The position numbers were made by a program, and so were the translations under genes. From assembly GCF_019880585.1 (NCBI RefSeq), contig NZ_JAINVV010000010.1, forward strand, positions 78,240 to 142,239: DNA of 64,000 nucleotides, read 5' to 3'. This DNA is from Sphingomonas colocasiae. GTDB lineage: Bacteria; Pseudomonadota; Alphaproteobacteria; Sphingomonadales; Sphingomonadaceae. Of the stretch, positions 33,043-41,907 are shown piece after piece; the stretch's first letter is position 1; each line of letters begins with the position of its first letter. Under the pieces are notes generated by a model that saw only the letters and a program-made list of their open reading frames with translations, was not told the DNA's origin and did no database searches.

Positions 33043-34247
33043 TCATCGGCGACGGCTATCTTCGAGCCGACGGCCGCAAGGGCATCCGCAACGTCGTCGC
33101 GGTCGTCTATCTCGTCGAATGCGCGCATCATGTCGCGCGCCGCGTCGTGGATCGGGCGGATGATCCGGATGTGCATCTGCTGGGTTTTCCGGGCTGCTAT
33201 CCCAATGATTATGCGCTGCGCATGATGAAGGCGCTGGCGACCCATCCCAATGTGGGCGGAGCGGTGCTGGTTTCCCTGGGCTGCGAGGGGTTCGACCGCG
33301 AGGGCTTGTCCGCCAGCATCGTCGCCAGTGGGCGCCCGGTCGAGACGGTGGTGATTCAGGAGGCGGGCGGCACCCGCTCTGGAATCGACTCCGCGCTGCA
33401 GGCGGTGCGGCGCGTGCAGGCGGAAATGCGGGTGCTCGAGATGCGTGTGCCGATGCACATGTCGGAACTGTCGATCGGCACAATCTGCGGCGGATCGGAC
33501 GGGACAAGCGGGATCGCGGCCAATCCGGCGGTGGGACGTGCCTTCGATCGACTGATCGATGCGGGCGCTACCTGCATCTTCGAGGAGACGGGGGAGATGA
33601 TCGGGTGCGAGGGGGCGATGGGCATTCGCGCCGCCAATGCGCAGGTTGCCGAGGCGATCCGGATCTCGATCGAGAATGCCGAAAACTACTATCGCGCGAT
33701 GGGCTATGGCAGTTTCTCGCCCGGCAATGCCGAGGGCGGGCTCTCGACCCTGGAGGAGAAGTCGGCGGGCGCCTATGTGAAGTCGGGCAGCCGGCCGATC
33801 GACGGCGTGATCCGTCCGACGCAGCAGCCCGACCTGCCCGGCCTCTATCTGCTCGATGTCGTCCCGGCCGAACCGCCGCGCTTCGGCTTTCCGAATATTT
33901 CGGACAATGCCGAGATCGTCGAGCTGATGTCGTGTGGGGCCCATCTGACGCTGTTCACCACCGGGCGCGGCTCGGTGGTCGGCTCGGCGATCGCCCCCGT
34001 GATCAAGATCACCGGCAATCCCGAGACCTACGCGAAAATGCGGGACGACATGGACGTCGATGCCGGACGCATCATGCTGGGCGAAGCGACCCTCGACGAT
34101 CTCGGCACCGAATTGTTCGATCTGGTGCTCGCGGTCGCGCGTGGCGGGCAAACCAAGTCGGAGGCGTTGGGCCACCGAGAATTCATCCTGGGCTACAAGT
34201 CGATCGAAGCGGTCGGCCCGGCCTGTCATCCAAGGGGAAATCGATGA
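33039..34247 (+). CDS. UxaA-family (altronate-type) dehydratase, large subunit
   Basis: The 402-residue catalytic subunit has the UxaA C-terminal signatures: YLRADGRKGIRNVVAVVYLVECA at the start, SLGCEGF near residue 85, the diagnostic GTICGGSDGTSGIAANPAVG near residue 148, FEETGEMIGCE near 182 and TGRGSVVGSAIAPVIKITGN near 310. Cys residues in these blocks are the likely metal ligands. The family removes water from sugar acids such as D-altronate or galactarate, giving 2-keto-3-deoxy acids. With the SAF subunit just upstream it should form one enzyme. A second, unrelated dehydratase lies at 41908, so one of the two may act on a different epimer. Confidence 0.85.
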   Translation: MIIGDGYLRADGRKGIRNVVAVVYLVECAHHVARRVVDRADDPDVHLLGFPGCYPNDYALRMMKALATHPNVGGAVLVSLGCEGFDREGLSASIVASGRPVETVVIQEAGGTRSGIDSALQAVRRVQAEMRVLEMRVPMHMSELSIGTICGGSDGTSGIAANPAVGRAFDRLIDAGATCIFEETGEMIGCEGAMGIRAANAQVAEAIRISIENAENYYRAMGYGSFSPGNAEGGLSTLEEKSAGAYVKSGSRPIDGVIRPTQQPDLPGLYLLDVVPAEPPRFGFPNISDNAEIVELMSCGAHLTLFTTGRGSVVGSAIAPVIKITGNPETYAKMRDDMDVDAGRIMLGEATLDDLGTELFDLVLAVARGGQTKSEALGHREFILGYKSIEAVGPACHPRGNR

Positions 34248-34972
34248 CCCGGCTAGCGGGCAAGACCGCGCTTGTCACCGGCGCGGGGCAGGGGATCGGC
34301 CGCCACGCGGCGCGGCTTTTCGCGAGCGAGGGGGCCACGGTGCTGGCCAGCGACCGCAATGCGGACGCGCTGGACGGACTGGACGATTGCCTGCCCGTGG
34401 TCCTCGACGTGACCGACGCCGCGGCGATCGACGCGTTGCGGGACCGCATCGATGGGGTCGATATCCTGTTCAACTGCGCGGGGGTGGTCGTCGGCGGAAC
34501 CGTACTTGATTGCTCCGATCGGGATTGGTCGCTTTCGCTCGACGTCAATGTGACCGCGATGTTCCGCCTGATCCGCGCCTTCCTGCCTGCGATGCTGGAG
34601 CGCGGTGGCGGATCGATCATCAACATGGCCTCGGTCGTCGGCGCGCCCAAGGGGGCACCCAATCGCTGCGCCTACGGCATGTCCAAGGCGGCGGTGGTCG
34701 GGCTGACCAAGTCGGTCGCGGCCGACTATGTGACGCGGGGAATCCGGTGCAACGCGATCTGCCCCGGCACGATCGAGACACCTTCGCTGCACGACAGGCT
34801 GCGCGAGACCGGCGATTTCGACGCCGCGCTGGCGGCGTTCAAGGCTCGCCAGCCAATGGGGCGGCTCGGGCAGGCGGGGGAGATCGCCGCGCTCGCGCTC
34901 TACCTCGCCTCGGACGAATCCGCGTTCATGACCGGGCAGAGCATCCTGGTCGATGGTGGCTGGTCGATCTGA
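34244..34972 (+). CDS. SDR dehydrogenase, 2-keto-3-deoxy-acid 4-dehydrogenase-like
   Basis: The 242-residue enzyme has TGAGQGIG (cofactor), NCAG, and S-Y-K as NMASVV...CAYGMSK. The stretch RCNAICPGTIETPSLHDRL, then RQPMGRLGQAGEIAALALYLASDESAFMTGQSILVDGGWSI, closely resembles the group of human BDH2/DHRS6 and Xanthomonas 2-keto-3-deoxy-L-fuconate dehydrogenase. That enzyme oxidises C4 of 2-keto-3-deoxy-L-fuconate with NAD+ to the 2,4-diketo acid, the substrate of the FAH-type hydrolase, for which a gene lies at 38085. The start overlaps the upstream stop by 4 bases. Confidence 0.85.
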   Translation: MTRLAGKTALVTGAGQGIGRHAARLFASEGATVLASDRNADALDGLDDCLPVVLDVTDAAAIDALRDRIDGVDILFNCAGVVVGGTVLDCSDRDWSLSLDVNVTAMFRLIRAFLPAMLERGGGSIINMASVVGAPKGAPNRCAYGMSKAAVVGLTKSVAADYVTRGIRCNAICPGTIETPSLHDRLRETGDFDAALAAFKARQPMGRLGQAGEIAALALYLASDESAFMTGQSILVDGGWSI

Positions 34973-35002
34973 TCCGATCACGAGAAGAGAGGGGACCTGA
35001 CG

Positions 35003-36253
35003 ATGACGAAAATAGTTCAAGCCGGCCTCGGCTCGCTTCTGGGGGCGTTGCTGGTCGTGGGCATGGCACCCGCGATGGCGCAGGCACAGACGCGCGACCT
35101 CAACGTAAAGGTCGATTGCGGCGCGAAGGGTGACGGCGCCGCGGACGATACTGACAAGATCCAGGCCTGCATCAACCGCGCGGCGGGAAGCGGTCAGGCG
35201 GTGTATCTGCCCACCGGTGCCTACCGGATCACCGGCCAGCTCCGGATCGCCAACAACAACACCACCCTCTACGGCACCAGCAGCGCCACCACCACGATCG
35301 TCCAGACCAACGGCAGCGCGCACATCCTCCACATCTCGAACGACGGCAATCCGATCGACAAGATCCAGATCCGCGACATGGAGATGATCTATTCGACGCC
35401 CAACCCCACCGGCTTCGGCATCCTGTGCGACAATTGCTGGCGCACCTATTTCCAGCAGCTCAACATCGGTCGCGCCGCCACCGACGCGTTCATGAGCACC
35501 GGCATCTGGGTGAATGACGGCAATCAGGTGTTCGTGCAGGACAGCGTGATCACCTATGCCAGCAAGCAAAGCCTCTACTTCACCGAGGTCGGGGATGTGT
35601 TCCTGTCGGACGTCGAGATCAATCAGTATGACGACAGCACCAGCTCGGCGGGCGCCGTCTTCGATACCGGGGTTGGCGGCATCTATGCGATCAACGTGAA
35701 CGTCACCGGCGGGCACACCGGCTTCCTGTTTCAGAACACGCAGAAGAAGGTGCCGCCGAATTTCGGATTCTTCACCAATTGCCTGGCCGACACGTTGAAC
35801 GGGGTCGGCTGGAACTTCCAGTCGGCCCAGTCCATGCGGCTGACCAACAGTTGGTCGGCGACCGCCGCCGTATACGGTATTCAGGTGAAGGATGCCGATG
35901 GCCTCAGCATCACGGATTCGCGCATCTACAATAATGGCGCGGACGGAATTCTGGTCGAGAAGGGCGCGAAGAACCTGACGATCAAGGATTCGACGATCAC
36001 CGGCAATTCACGCGGCGCGCCAAGGCGCTATTACGGCGTCAACGTCGCGGCGGGCGTTAGCGATTTCCAGATCATGGGCAACATGATCGGGCAGGCGGAC
36101 GGCTTCGGCAACCATCAGGCCTACGGCATCCATATCGCGCCGGGCGCGACCGACAATTACATGATCGTCGGCAACGAGATGCGCCGCAATCTGGCCGGTG
36201 GGCTTGAGAATGGCGCGACCGGCGTCAACAAGGTCGTCGCGAACAACCTCTGA
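35003..36253 (+). CDS. Exported right-handed parallel beta-helix protein (pectate-lyase-3 superfamily)
   Basis: The 416-residue protein has a signal peptide (about residues 1-31, GALLVVGMAPAMAQAQ), then DLNVKVDCGAKGDGAADDTDKIQACINRAAGSGQAVYLPTGAYRITGQL, the standard entry of Pectate_lyase_3/GH28-like helices, followed by repeated short strands with N/D-rich turns to the end. Such folds include polysaccharide lyases, epimerases and hydrolases. No catalytic set can be assigned by eye. GAGGGG precedes the ATG. It is placed among intracellular catabolic genes, so it may act on the polymer that releases the sugar. Confidence 0.78.
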   Translation: MTKIVQAGLGSLLGALLVVGMAPAMAQAQTRDLNVKVDCGAKGDGAADDTDKIQACINRAAGSGQAVYLPTGAYRITGQLRIANNNTTLYGTSSATTTIVQTNGSAHILHISNDGNPIDKIQIRDMEMIYSTPNPTGFGILCDNCWRTYFQQLNIGRAATDAFMSTGIWVNDGNQVFVQDSVITYASKQSLYFTEVGDVFLSDVEINQYDDSTSSAGAVFDTGVGGIYAINVNVTGGHTGFLFQNTQKKVPPNFGFFTNCLADTLNGVGWNFQSAQSMRLTNSWSATAAVYGIQVKDADGLSITDSRIYNNGADGILVEKGAKNLTIKDSTITGNSRGAPRRYYGVNVAAGVSDFQIMGNMIGQADGFGNHQAYGIHIAPGATDNYMIVGNEMRRNLAGGLENGATGVNKVVANNL

Positions 36254-36266
36254 GGGAAGCCCGGGC

Positions 36267-37103
36267 ATGCACGTCGTCGATACCCATGCGCATTTCTGGG
36301 ATGTCGATCGGCTGCACTATCCGTGGATCGAGCCCGGATCACCGTTCGACCGGAGCTTTCACCTGGCGGACTACCAGCGGGCATCCGCCGGGGTTCCGGT
36401 CAAACGGATGGTCTTCGTCGAATGCGATGCGCACGCCCGATGTTCCCTGGACGAAGCGCGATGGGTGGCGGGCCTCGCGGAGACCGATCCGCGCATCCAG
36501 GGCATCGTCGCGCGCTGCTCGCTGCTCGACGATGCCGCCGGCGAGACGCTCGACGCACTCGTCGCGATGCCGCTGGTGCGCGGCGTACGGGACAATATCC
36601 AGAACAACCCGCCCGGCTTCGCCCTGAGGGACCGCTTCGTCGCCGGCGTACGTGCGGTGCACCGACATGGCCTGCATTTCGAGCTGTGCCTCAAGCACAG
36701 CCAGTTCGACGAGACGATCGAACTGGTCCGGCGGTGCCCGGATGGCGCGTTCGTCCTCGATCATTGCGCCAAGCCGGGCATCGCCGATGCCATGCGCGAG
36801 CCCTGGGCCACGCGGATGCGTGACATGGCGGCGTTGCCCAACGTGGTCTGCAAGATCTCCGGCCTGATCACGGAAGCCGACTGGACGGGCTGGGTGCCCG
36901 ACGAGATCCTGTGGTACGCCCGCACCGCCGCCGAGGCGTTCGGGCATGATCGGATCATGTTCGGCAGCGACTGGCCGGTCAGCGAAGTGGCGGGGGGCTA
37001 TATGGCATGGTTCAGGCTCGCCGATGCGCTCACCGCCAACTGGAGCGCGATGGACAGGGACAAATTCTTTCGCCGTAACGCCGAGCGCGTCTACCGGCTT
37101 TGA
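36267..37103 (+). CDS. Amidohydrolase-2 family sugar lactonase
   Basis: The 278-residue protein belongs to the metal-dependent amidohydrolase group of L-fuconolactonase and L-rhamnonolactonase. It shows VDTHAHFWD at the start (metal-ligand His pair), LVRGVRDNIQN near residue 105, FELCLKHSQ near 138, LDHCAKPGI near 166, and FGSDWPVSEVAGGY (Asp ligand) near 232. In this locus it should open the 1,5- or 1,4-lactone produced by a sugar dehydrogenase. The ATG at 36267 is 14 bases after the beta-helix stop, and the open frame upstream is a shadow. Confidence 0.87.
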   Translation: MHVVDTHAHFWDVDRLHYPWIEPGSPFDRSFHLADYQRASAGVPVKRMVFVECDAHARCSLDEARWVAGLAETDPRIQGIVARCSLLDDAAGETLDALVAMPLVRGVRDNIQNNPPGFALRDRFVAGVRAVHRHGLHFELCLKHSQFDETIELVRRCPDGAFVLDHCAKPGIADAMREPWATRMRDMAALPNVVCKISGLITEADWTGWVPDEILWYARTAAEAFGHDRIMFGSDWPVSEVAGGYMAWFRLADALTANWSAMDRDKFFRRNAERVYRL

Positions 37104-37202
37104 GACGCAATCGCATCAGCCATTGCCCTTTCGCTCGCATGATGCCTAAGTCGTCCGGCGTCAGATTTGCATATCCGGTGCCGCGAGAGAGAGAAGCAGA
37201 GA

Positions 37203-37967
37203 ATGCCCAACGGTAAGACGAAGGAGAAGGGGACCGCGTATCACGCGCCCGCGCTGGAAAAGGGCCTCGATATTCTGGAACTGCTGTCGAGCGCGCCGCG
37301 CCCGATGGGTTTGTCGGAGATTTCGCAAGCGGTCGGACGTTCGAAGAGCGAGATCTTTCGCATGCTGCATGTTCTCGAGCGGCGACGCTATCTGGAGCGG
37401 GCGCCCGGCACCGATCATTATCTGCTGACCAACCACCTGTTCCTGCTCGGAATGGAGCGGCCGCCGCTCAAGGGGCTGCTCGAAATCGCGATGCCGATGA
37501 TGCACGAACTGGCGGATTCGACGCAGCAATCCTGCCATCTGGTCGTACCGTCCGAAGATTCGATGGTGGTCATCGCCCGCATCGATCCGCCCGCGGATCT
37601 CGGGCTTGTCGTTCGTATCGGGCACCGTCGTCCAATTCTCGCCGCCACCTCGGGCCTTGTGCTGACCGCGTTCCAGTTGCCGGTGGTGCAGGCGCGCTGG
37701 TTCGAAGACTACGGCGCCGACATGTCCGCCAAGGCGCGCCGGGATCTCGAAGTCAAGCTGGAGGACATCAGGTCGGCGGGCTTCGCGGCGATCGACAGCT
37801 CGGTCGTGCCGGGCATCACCGACGTGTCCGCGCCCGTCATGCAGAACGGCGTCGCGGTGGCGGCGCTGACCATTCCCTATATGAAGCGCGCCGGCGTTCC
37901 GGTTTCACCGGCGGAAGCGGCGAAAATGATCCGCAGCACGGCGGATGCGATCTCGAGCCGGTTGTGA
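37203..37967 (+). CDS. IclR-family transcriptional regulator
   Basis: The 254-residue regulator has an N-terminal winged helix (KGLDILELLSSAPRPMGLSEISQAVGRSKSEIFRMLHVLERRRYLER, about residues 18-64) and an IclR effector domain (LVVPSEDSMVVIARIDPP, VRIGHRRPILAATSGLVLTAF, GFAAIDSSVVPGITDVSAPVMQNG). IclR proteins usually bind a pathway intermediate and control adjacent catabolic operons, so it probably controls the sugar locus, perhaps through the shared motif at 26055 and 43097. The ATG at 37203 follows a purine-rich stretch (GAAGCAGAGA). A strong hairpin ends the gene. Confidence 0.9.
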   Translation: MPNGKTKEKGTAYHAPALEKGLDILELLSSAPRPMGLSEISQAVGRSKSEIFRMLHVLERRRYLERAPGTDHYLLTNHLFLLGMERPPLKGLLEIAMPMMHELADSTQQSCHLVVPSEDSMVVIARIDPPADLGLVVRIGHRRPILAATSGLVLTAFQLPVVQARWFEDYGADMSAKARRDLEVKLEDIRSAGFAAIDSSVVPGITDVSAPVMQNGVAVAALTIPYMKRAGVPVSPAEAAKMIRSTADAISSRL

Positions 37968-37993
37968 TCGCATCCGCCGTGCTGCGGGATAGT

Positions 37994-38026
37994 CAGAGCG
38001 TTTCCACGATGAGCGGAAACGCTCTG
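37994..38026. terminator. Terminator hairpin after iclR-type gene
   Basis: CAGAGCGTTTCC (37994-38005) and GGAAACGCTCTG (38015-38026) are exact reverse complements with a 9-base loop, followed by GTCTTTT. It lies between convergent genes. Confidence 0.85.
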
Positions 38027-38052
38027 GTCTTTTGCGGCCACATCTTGCGAGC

Positions 38053-38074
38053 CGTCGACCGTAAACGGTCGACG
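38053..38074. terminator. Palindrome before the end of the FAH gene (likely terminator for the minus-strand operon)
   Basis: CGTCGACCGT (38053-38062) and ACGGTCGACG (38065-38074) are exact reverse complements separated by AA. It lies 10 bases beyond the stop of the minus-strand hydrolase gene. No T-run follows in the minus direction, so it may act as an RNA-stabilising hairpin instead. Confidence 0.5.
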
Positions 38075-38084
38075 CGATAATGCT

Positions 38085-38927
38085 CTAGCCGCGCACGTCC
38101 TGTCGCTGGCTGCCGAGCCGATCGATGCCCAACTCGATGACGTCGCCGGAGCGAAGATACCAGGGCTCAGGCTTTTGCCCCAGGCCGACGCCGGGGGGCG
38201 TTCCGGTGGTGATGATGTCGCCGGGCAACAGCGTCATGAATTGAGAGATATAGGACACCAGATTGGCGACGCCGAAGATCATCGTCGCGGTGTTGCCCGT
38301 CTGCACCCGCTTGCCGTTGATATCGAGCCACATCGACAGCGCCTGAGGGTCTCCCGCTTCGTCCGCCGTCACCAGCCAGGGGCCGACCGGGCCAAAGGTC
38401 GGGCAGCCCTTGCCCTTGTCCCAGGTGCCGCCGCGTTCCAGCTGATATTCGCGTTCGGACAGGTCGTTGACGACGCAATAGCCGGCGACATGGTCGAGCG
38501 CATCCGCCTCGCTGACATAGGAGGCCGTGGTGCCGATCACCACGCCCAGCTCGACCTCCCAGTCGGTCTTGGTCGATCCGCGCGGAATGACGACGGGGTC
38601 GTTCGGTCCCTGGATGCAACTCACGCCCTTGGTGAAGAGGATGGGCTCGGACGGGATCGGCATGCCGGATTCGGCGGCGTGATCCGAATAGTTGAGGCCC
38701 ACCGCGATGAACTGCCGCGTGCCGGCGAAAGGCACGCCAAGTCGTGCGCCTGCCGGCACAACGGGCAGTGCGTGCACATCGATCGCGGCGATCGCGCGCA
38801 GCGTTTCCGGCGCGAGCTGGTCGGGGCCGAAATCGGCGATGTGCGACGAAAGATCGCGGACATTTCCGTCAGGGTCGACGATACCGGGGCGTTCCGCTCC
38901 CGCTTCGCCATGGCGGCATAATTTCAT
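38085..38927 (-). CDS. FAH-family hydrolase, 2,4-diketo-3-deoxy-sugar-acid hydrolase-like
   Basis: The 280-residue enzyme has the fumarylacetoacetate-hydrolase core: FIAVGLNYSDHAAESGMPIPSEPILFTKG (about residues 72-100), TDWEVELGVVIG with metal-binding Glu residues (about 120-131), GYCVVNDLSEREYQ (metal Asp), and LLPGDIITTGTPPGVG (about 232-247). It is most like the group that includes ureidoglycolate-lyase-type and the LRA6/fucose-pathway hydrolases, which split 2,4-diketo-3-deoxy-L-fuconate or -rhamnonate into pyruvate and lactate. It lies 42 bases downstream of the D-lactate dehydrogenase gene on the same strand. Confidence 0.87.
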   Translation of the reverse strand: MKLCRHGEAGAERPGIVDPDGNVRDLSSHIADFGPDQLAPETLRAIAAIDVHALPVVPAGARLGVPFAGTRQFIAVGLNYSDHAAESGMPIPSEPILFTKGVSCIQGPNDPVVIPRGSTKTDWEVELGVVIGTTASYVSEADALDHVAGYCVVNDLSEREYQLERGGTWDKGKGCPTFGPVGPWLVTADEAGDPQALSMWLDINGKRVQTGNTATMIFGVANLVSYISQFMTLLPGDIITTGTPPGVGLGQKPEPWYLRSGDVIELGIDRLGSQRQDVRG

Positions 38928-38969
38928 GGGTTTCTCCGTTGCAAGACTGGTGGATGAAAGCTGGTGCGA

Positions 38970-40667
38970 TCAGCGAGACTCGCCGTGGTTCCTCAACCGC
39001 GATGTGCGGCCGATGCCGGGGTTGAACAGGTTCGCGGGGTCGAGCGAGCGGTAGAAGCGCGCGAGCTCGGGCGCGGCGTCATACGCATGGCCGACATTGT
39101 GTTCGGCCGGGTAGCGCGCGCCGCGCGCATCGAGCCCCGTCAGCATCGCCGCCTTGATCGCGGCGGGATCCGCGCCCTTCGCCAGGACATAGTCCTGATG
39201 CAGGACGTGGCACAGGAAGTGGCCATAATAGATGCGATGCACGATCTGGCGCTCGATATCGGGGGGCAATGTCTCGAACCATTGATCGTCGTTGCGCCGT
39301 AGCGCGATATCGAGCGAGAGGCCTCCCGCGACCCGCTTTGCATTGACCGCCTGATAGCGGATCGCGGCGCCGGCGATCACGAACCGGTGCAGAAACGCTT
39401 TCGCGCTTTCTTCGGGCGTGCATTCGAAACTGTCACCATCGGCCGTGGCAGCCCAGTCGCCGAGCAGCGCGCGTATCTCCGGCACCGCCTCCGCCGACAC
39501 TTTGAGCAGCAGGTGATGCTCGAAGCGGTCGCGCCAGTGGCGCAGTCGCGCGGGCAGGTGATCGCGCATCAGTTTTCCGGCGGCATGCAGCAGGCGGTCG
39601 GCCAGATTGGCCGGCAGCCACCCGTCGACCCGGTTCTTGATCGCGAAGAACCTTGGCAAACGATCGGTGCCGATCCGTTCGATGAGCAGGAACTGATCCT
39701 TGCCATAGGTATCCGCGAGGTCGAACGCCTCCCGGTGCAGATACTCGGCCGCGATCGGCAGCATTGCGCAATCGCTCAGGATGTGGCGGCGCAGCGCCCC
39801 CAGCGCGGCTGGATCGTTGCAGCCGATATAGAAGGTGCGCGTGTCGGTCTCGGCCTCGAATGTATCGAGGCGCACGGCGAATATGGCGAGCTTGCCCGCC
39901 GATCCAGAGGCTTCGTGCAGGCATCGCGGATCGGCATTGTGCCGGGCCGGGGTCGCGGCCTCGATGTCGCGAACGCGCGCCGCATAGCCCGTGTCGCTCG
40001 CGGATCGGCCGTCTTCCCGAACGGTCGCCGGGTCGAACGCACCTGTCTCCAGCCGTTCGAGCATCGTCACGGCATCCTCTCCCAGATCGATGCCGAGGTG
40101 ATTGACGAGTTCGATCCCGCCATTCCCGGTCGAGCGCGCGAACAGCGCATATTCGGTGAAGGCGGTGCCGCGCCGCACCAGCGATCCACCCGAATTGTTG
40201 CAGACGCCGCCGACCACCGAAGCGCCGAAACAGGATGATCCGATCGTCGAGTGCGGCTCCCGTCCGAGCGGATGCAGCACCCGCTCGAGTTCGTGCAGTG
40301 TCGCGCCCGGCAGGCACACGACTTGTCGCCCATCGTCGATTGGAACTATGCCCTTGAGGCGTCGTGTGCTGATGACGACCGCCGGCCGGTCATAACCGCC
40401 GGGCGCCGGGGTAGAGCCGCCGGTGAGGCCGGTATTGGCCGCCTGCATGATGATCGCGACGTCGGATCGGACGCACAGCTCAAGGCAGCGCCACAGCTCG
40501 ACCAGCGAGCCTGGCCTGACGACCGCCAGCGCGTCGCCGACGCCGGCGCGAAATCCGGTACGATAGAAACGGGTCGCGGCGGCGCGGGTCAGCAAATGCC
40601 CGCGCCCGACGATTCCGGACAGCGCGTCGGCGAGGGCGTTCGCCTGTCCATTGCTGGTCGCCATCAT
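38970..40667 (-). CDS. dld: Quinone-dependent D-lactate dehydrogenase (Dld type)
   Basis: The 565-residue flavoprotein matches the E. coli Dld type: FRAGVGDALAVVRPGSLVELW near the start, MQAANTGLTGGSTPAPGGYDRPAVVIS (FAD-binding, about residues 75-101), GREPHSTIGSSCFGASVVGGVCNNSGGSLV (about 134-163), a membrane-binding cap (RFFAIKNRVDGWLPANLADRL), and the characteristic C-terminus YPAEHNVGHAY...SLDPANLFNPGIGRTSR. It feeds electrons from D-lactate to the quinone pool at the inner membrane. It fits a pathway whose last cleavage gives lactate; its stereospecificity hints at D-lactate. Two ATGs (40667, 40664) are possible starts after AGAGAGG. Confidence 0.9.
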   Translation of the reverse strand: MMATSNGQANALADALSGIVGRGHLLTRAAATRFYRTGFRAGVGDALAVVRPGSLVELWRCLELCVRSDVAIIMQAANTGLTGGSTPAPGGYDRPAVVISTRRLKGIVPIDDGRQVVCLPGATLHELERVLHPLGREPHSTIGSSCFGASVVGGVCNNSGGSLVRRGTAFTEYALFARSTGNGGIELVNHLGIDLGEDAVTMLERLETGAFDPATVREDGRSASDTGYAARVRDIEAATPARHNADPRCLHEASGSAGKLAIFAVRLDTFEAETDTRTFYIGCNDPAALGALRRHILSDCAMLPIAAEYLHREAFDLADTYGKDQFLLIERIGTDRLPRFFAIKNRVDGWLPANLADRLLHAAGKLMRDHLPARLRHWRDRFEHHLLLKVSAEAVPEIRALLGDWAATADGDSFECTPEESAKAFLHRFVIAGAAIRYQAVNAKRVAGGLSLDIALRRNDDQWFETLPPDIERQIVHRIYYGHFLCHVLHQDYVLAKGADPAAIKAAMLTGLDARGARYPAEHNVGHAYDAAPELARFYRSLDPANLFNPGIGRTSRLRNHGESR

Positions 40668-40741
40668 CCTCTCTCTTTCACTTGCGTGTCATATATAGAA
40701 TGATATCCTACTAATGGAATACAAAAGATGGGGGACGGATA

Positions 40742-41830
40742 ATGGCGGAGCTTCGATCGGCGCGGGCGATGCTGGTGATGTGCGCGATGCTCGGGGCAGC
40801 GGCGGGAGCACAGACCGTCGGCTCCGACGGTACCGTGCACGTGCCGGCGATCTCGATTCCCGAATCGGCGCTGCTGAGCGCGGAGACACGGGCTCAGCTC
40901 GATCGCCAACGCAATCCGCCGCCGGCGTCCATGCCCGGCGGGGCGCCACGCACCTGTCCGTCGATGGCCGGCGCGCCGTCGGCCCGGATACCCGAAATCC
41001 GCGCCTGCGAGGCGGAAGCCTTTTATGAATCGCCAGCCTATGCCCGATTGAAGGCGCTGTACGATGTCGTGATCGACCAGCGGTCGATCGGCGGTGTTCC
41101 GGTCGAGACTTTCACGCCGGGAAACGGCGTCACCGCGAAGAACCGCACGCGCGTGCTGATCAATCTGCACGGCGGCGCTTTCCTTGGTGGAGCGCGGACC
41201 CTGAGCAGGGTCGAATCGATGCCGATCGCCGCGTTGGGCCGGATCAAGGTTATCAGCATCGACTATCGTCAGGGGCCGGATTTCACCTTTCCCGCCGCCA
41301 GTGTTGACGTCGTCGCGGTCTATCGCGAACTGCTCAAGGAATATTCGCCGGGCGACATCGGAATCTATGGATGTTCGGCTGGCGGGCTGCTGACCGCGCA
41401 AAGTGTCGCGCGGTTGATCGAGGAGCGGCTGCCGCTGCCGGCGGCGATCGGTATGTTGTGCGAGGGCGGAGTGTACTGGACGGAGGGCGACTCTTCGCGG
41501 TTCGTCCATGACACCTCGCAACACACCATCGCGACCAACCCCTATTTCAAGGGGACGAGCGCAAGCGATCCAATGGCCTTTCCGGCGCGCTCCGATGCAT
41601 TGCTGGCCAGATTCCCTCCGACCTTGCTGGTATCGAGCACCCGCGATTTCGCGCTGAGCTCGACCGTCTACACGCATTCCCGCCTGGTCGCGCGGAAGGT
41701 CGAGGCCGAGCTGCATATATGGGAAGGCCTGCCGCATGCATTCCATATGGATCCGGACCTTCCGGAGTCCAAAGAGGTCTATTCGGTCATCGTGCGCTTT
41801 TTCGACCGAAGGCTTGGGAAGCGGCTGTGA
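40742..41830 (+). CDS. Exported alpha/beta-hydrolase (HSL-type esterase)
   Basis: The 362-residue product has a signal peptide (about residues 1-23, AMLVMCAMLGAAAGA), then INLHGGAFLGG (oxyanion-hole HGG, about residues 141-151), GIYGCSAGGLLTAQS (nucleophile Ser in G-x-S-x-G, about 205), TLLVSSTRDFALSS (acid, about 300) and GLPHAFHMD (His, about 335). It should act on small acyl esters in the periplasm, for instance de-esterifying the saccharide taken up by this locus. It is divergent from the D-lactate dehydrogenase gene, with only 74 bases between; an AT-rich stretch TGTCATATATAGAATGATAT lies there. Confidence 0.82.
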   Translation: MAELRSARAMLVMCAMLGAAAGAQTVGSDGTVHVPAISIPESALLSAETRAQLDRQRNPPPASMPGGAPRTCPSMAGAPSARIPEIRACEAEAFYESPAYARLKALYDVVIDQRSIGGVPVETFTPGNGVTAKNRTRVLINLHGGAFLGGARTLSRVESMPIAALGRIKVISIDYRQGPDFTFPAASVDVVAVYRELLKEYSPGDIGIYGCSAGGLLTAQSVARLIEERLPLPAAIGMLCEGGVYWTEGDSSRFVHDTSQHTIATNPYFKGTSASDPMAFPARSDALLARFPPTLLVSSTRDFALSSTVYTHSRLVARKVEAELHIWEGLPHAFHMDPDLPESKEVYSVIVRFFDRRLGKRL

Positions 41831-41907
41831 CGCGGCTTCGCCGACCGCTCATCCGGCAACGGTTTCCGCGATTCTGAAAACCGCCGATCCCGCTGCACGC
41901 CGCCCGT

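Noticed and set aside
32743..34247. SuyAB sulfolactate sulfo-lyase
   Set aside because: The split subunit form allows it, but the neighbours are sugar lactone, keto-acid and lactate enzymes; left only as an alternative.
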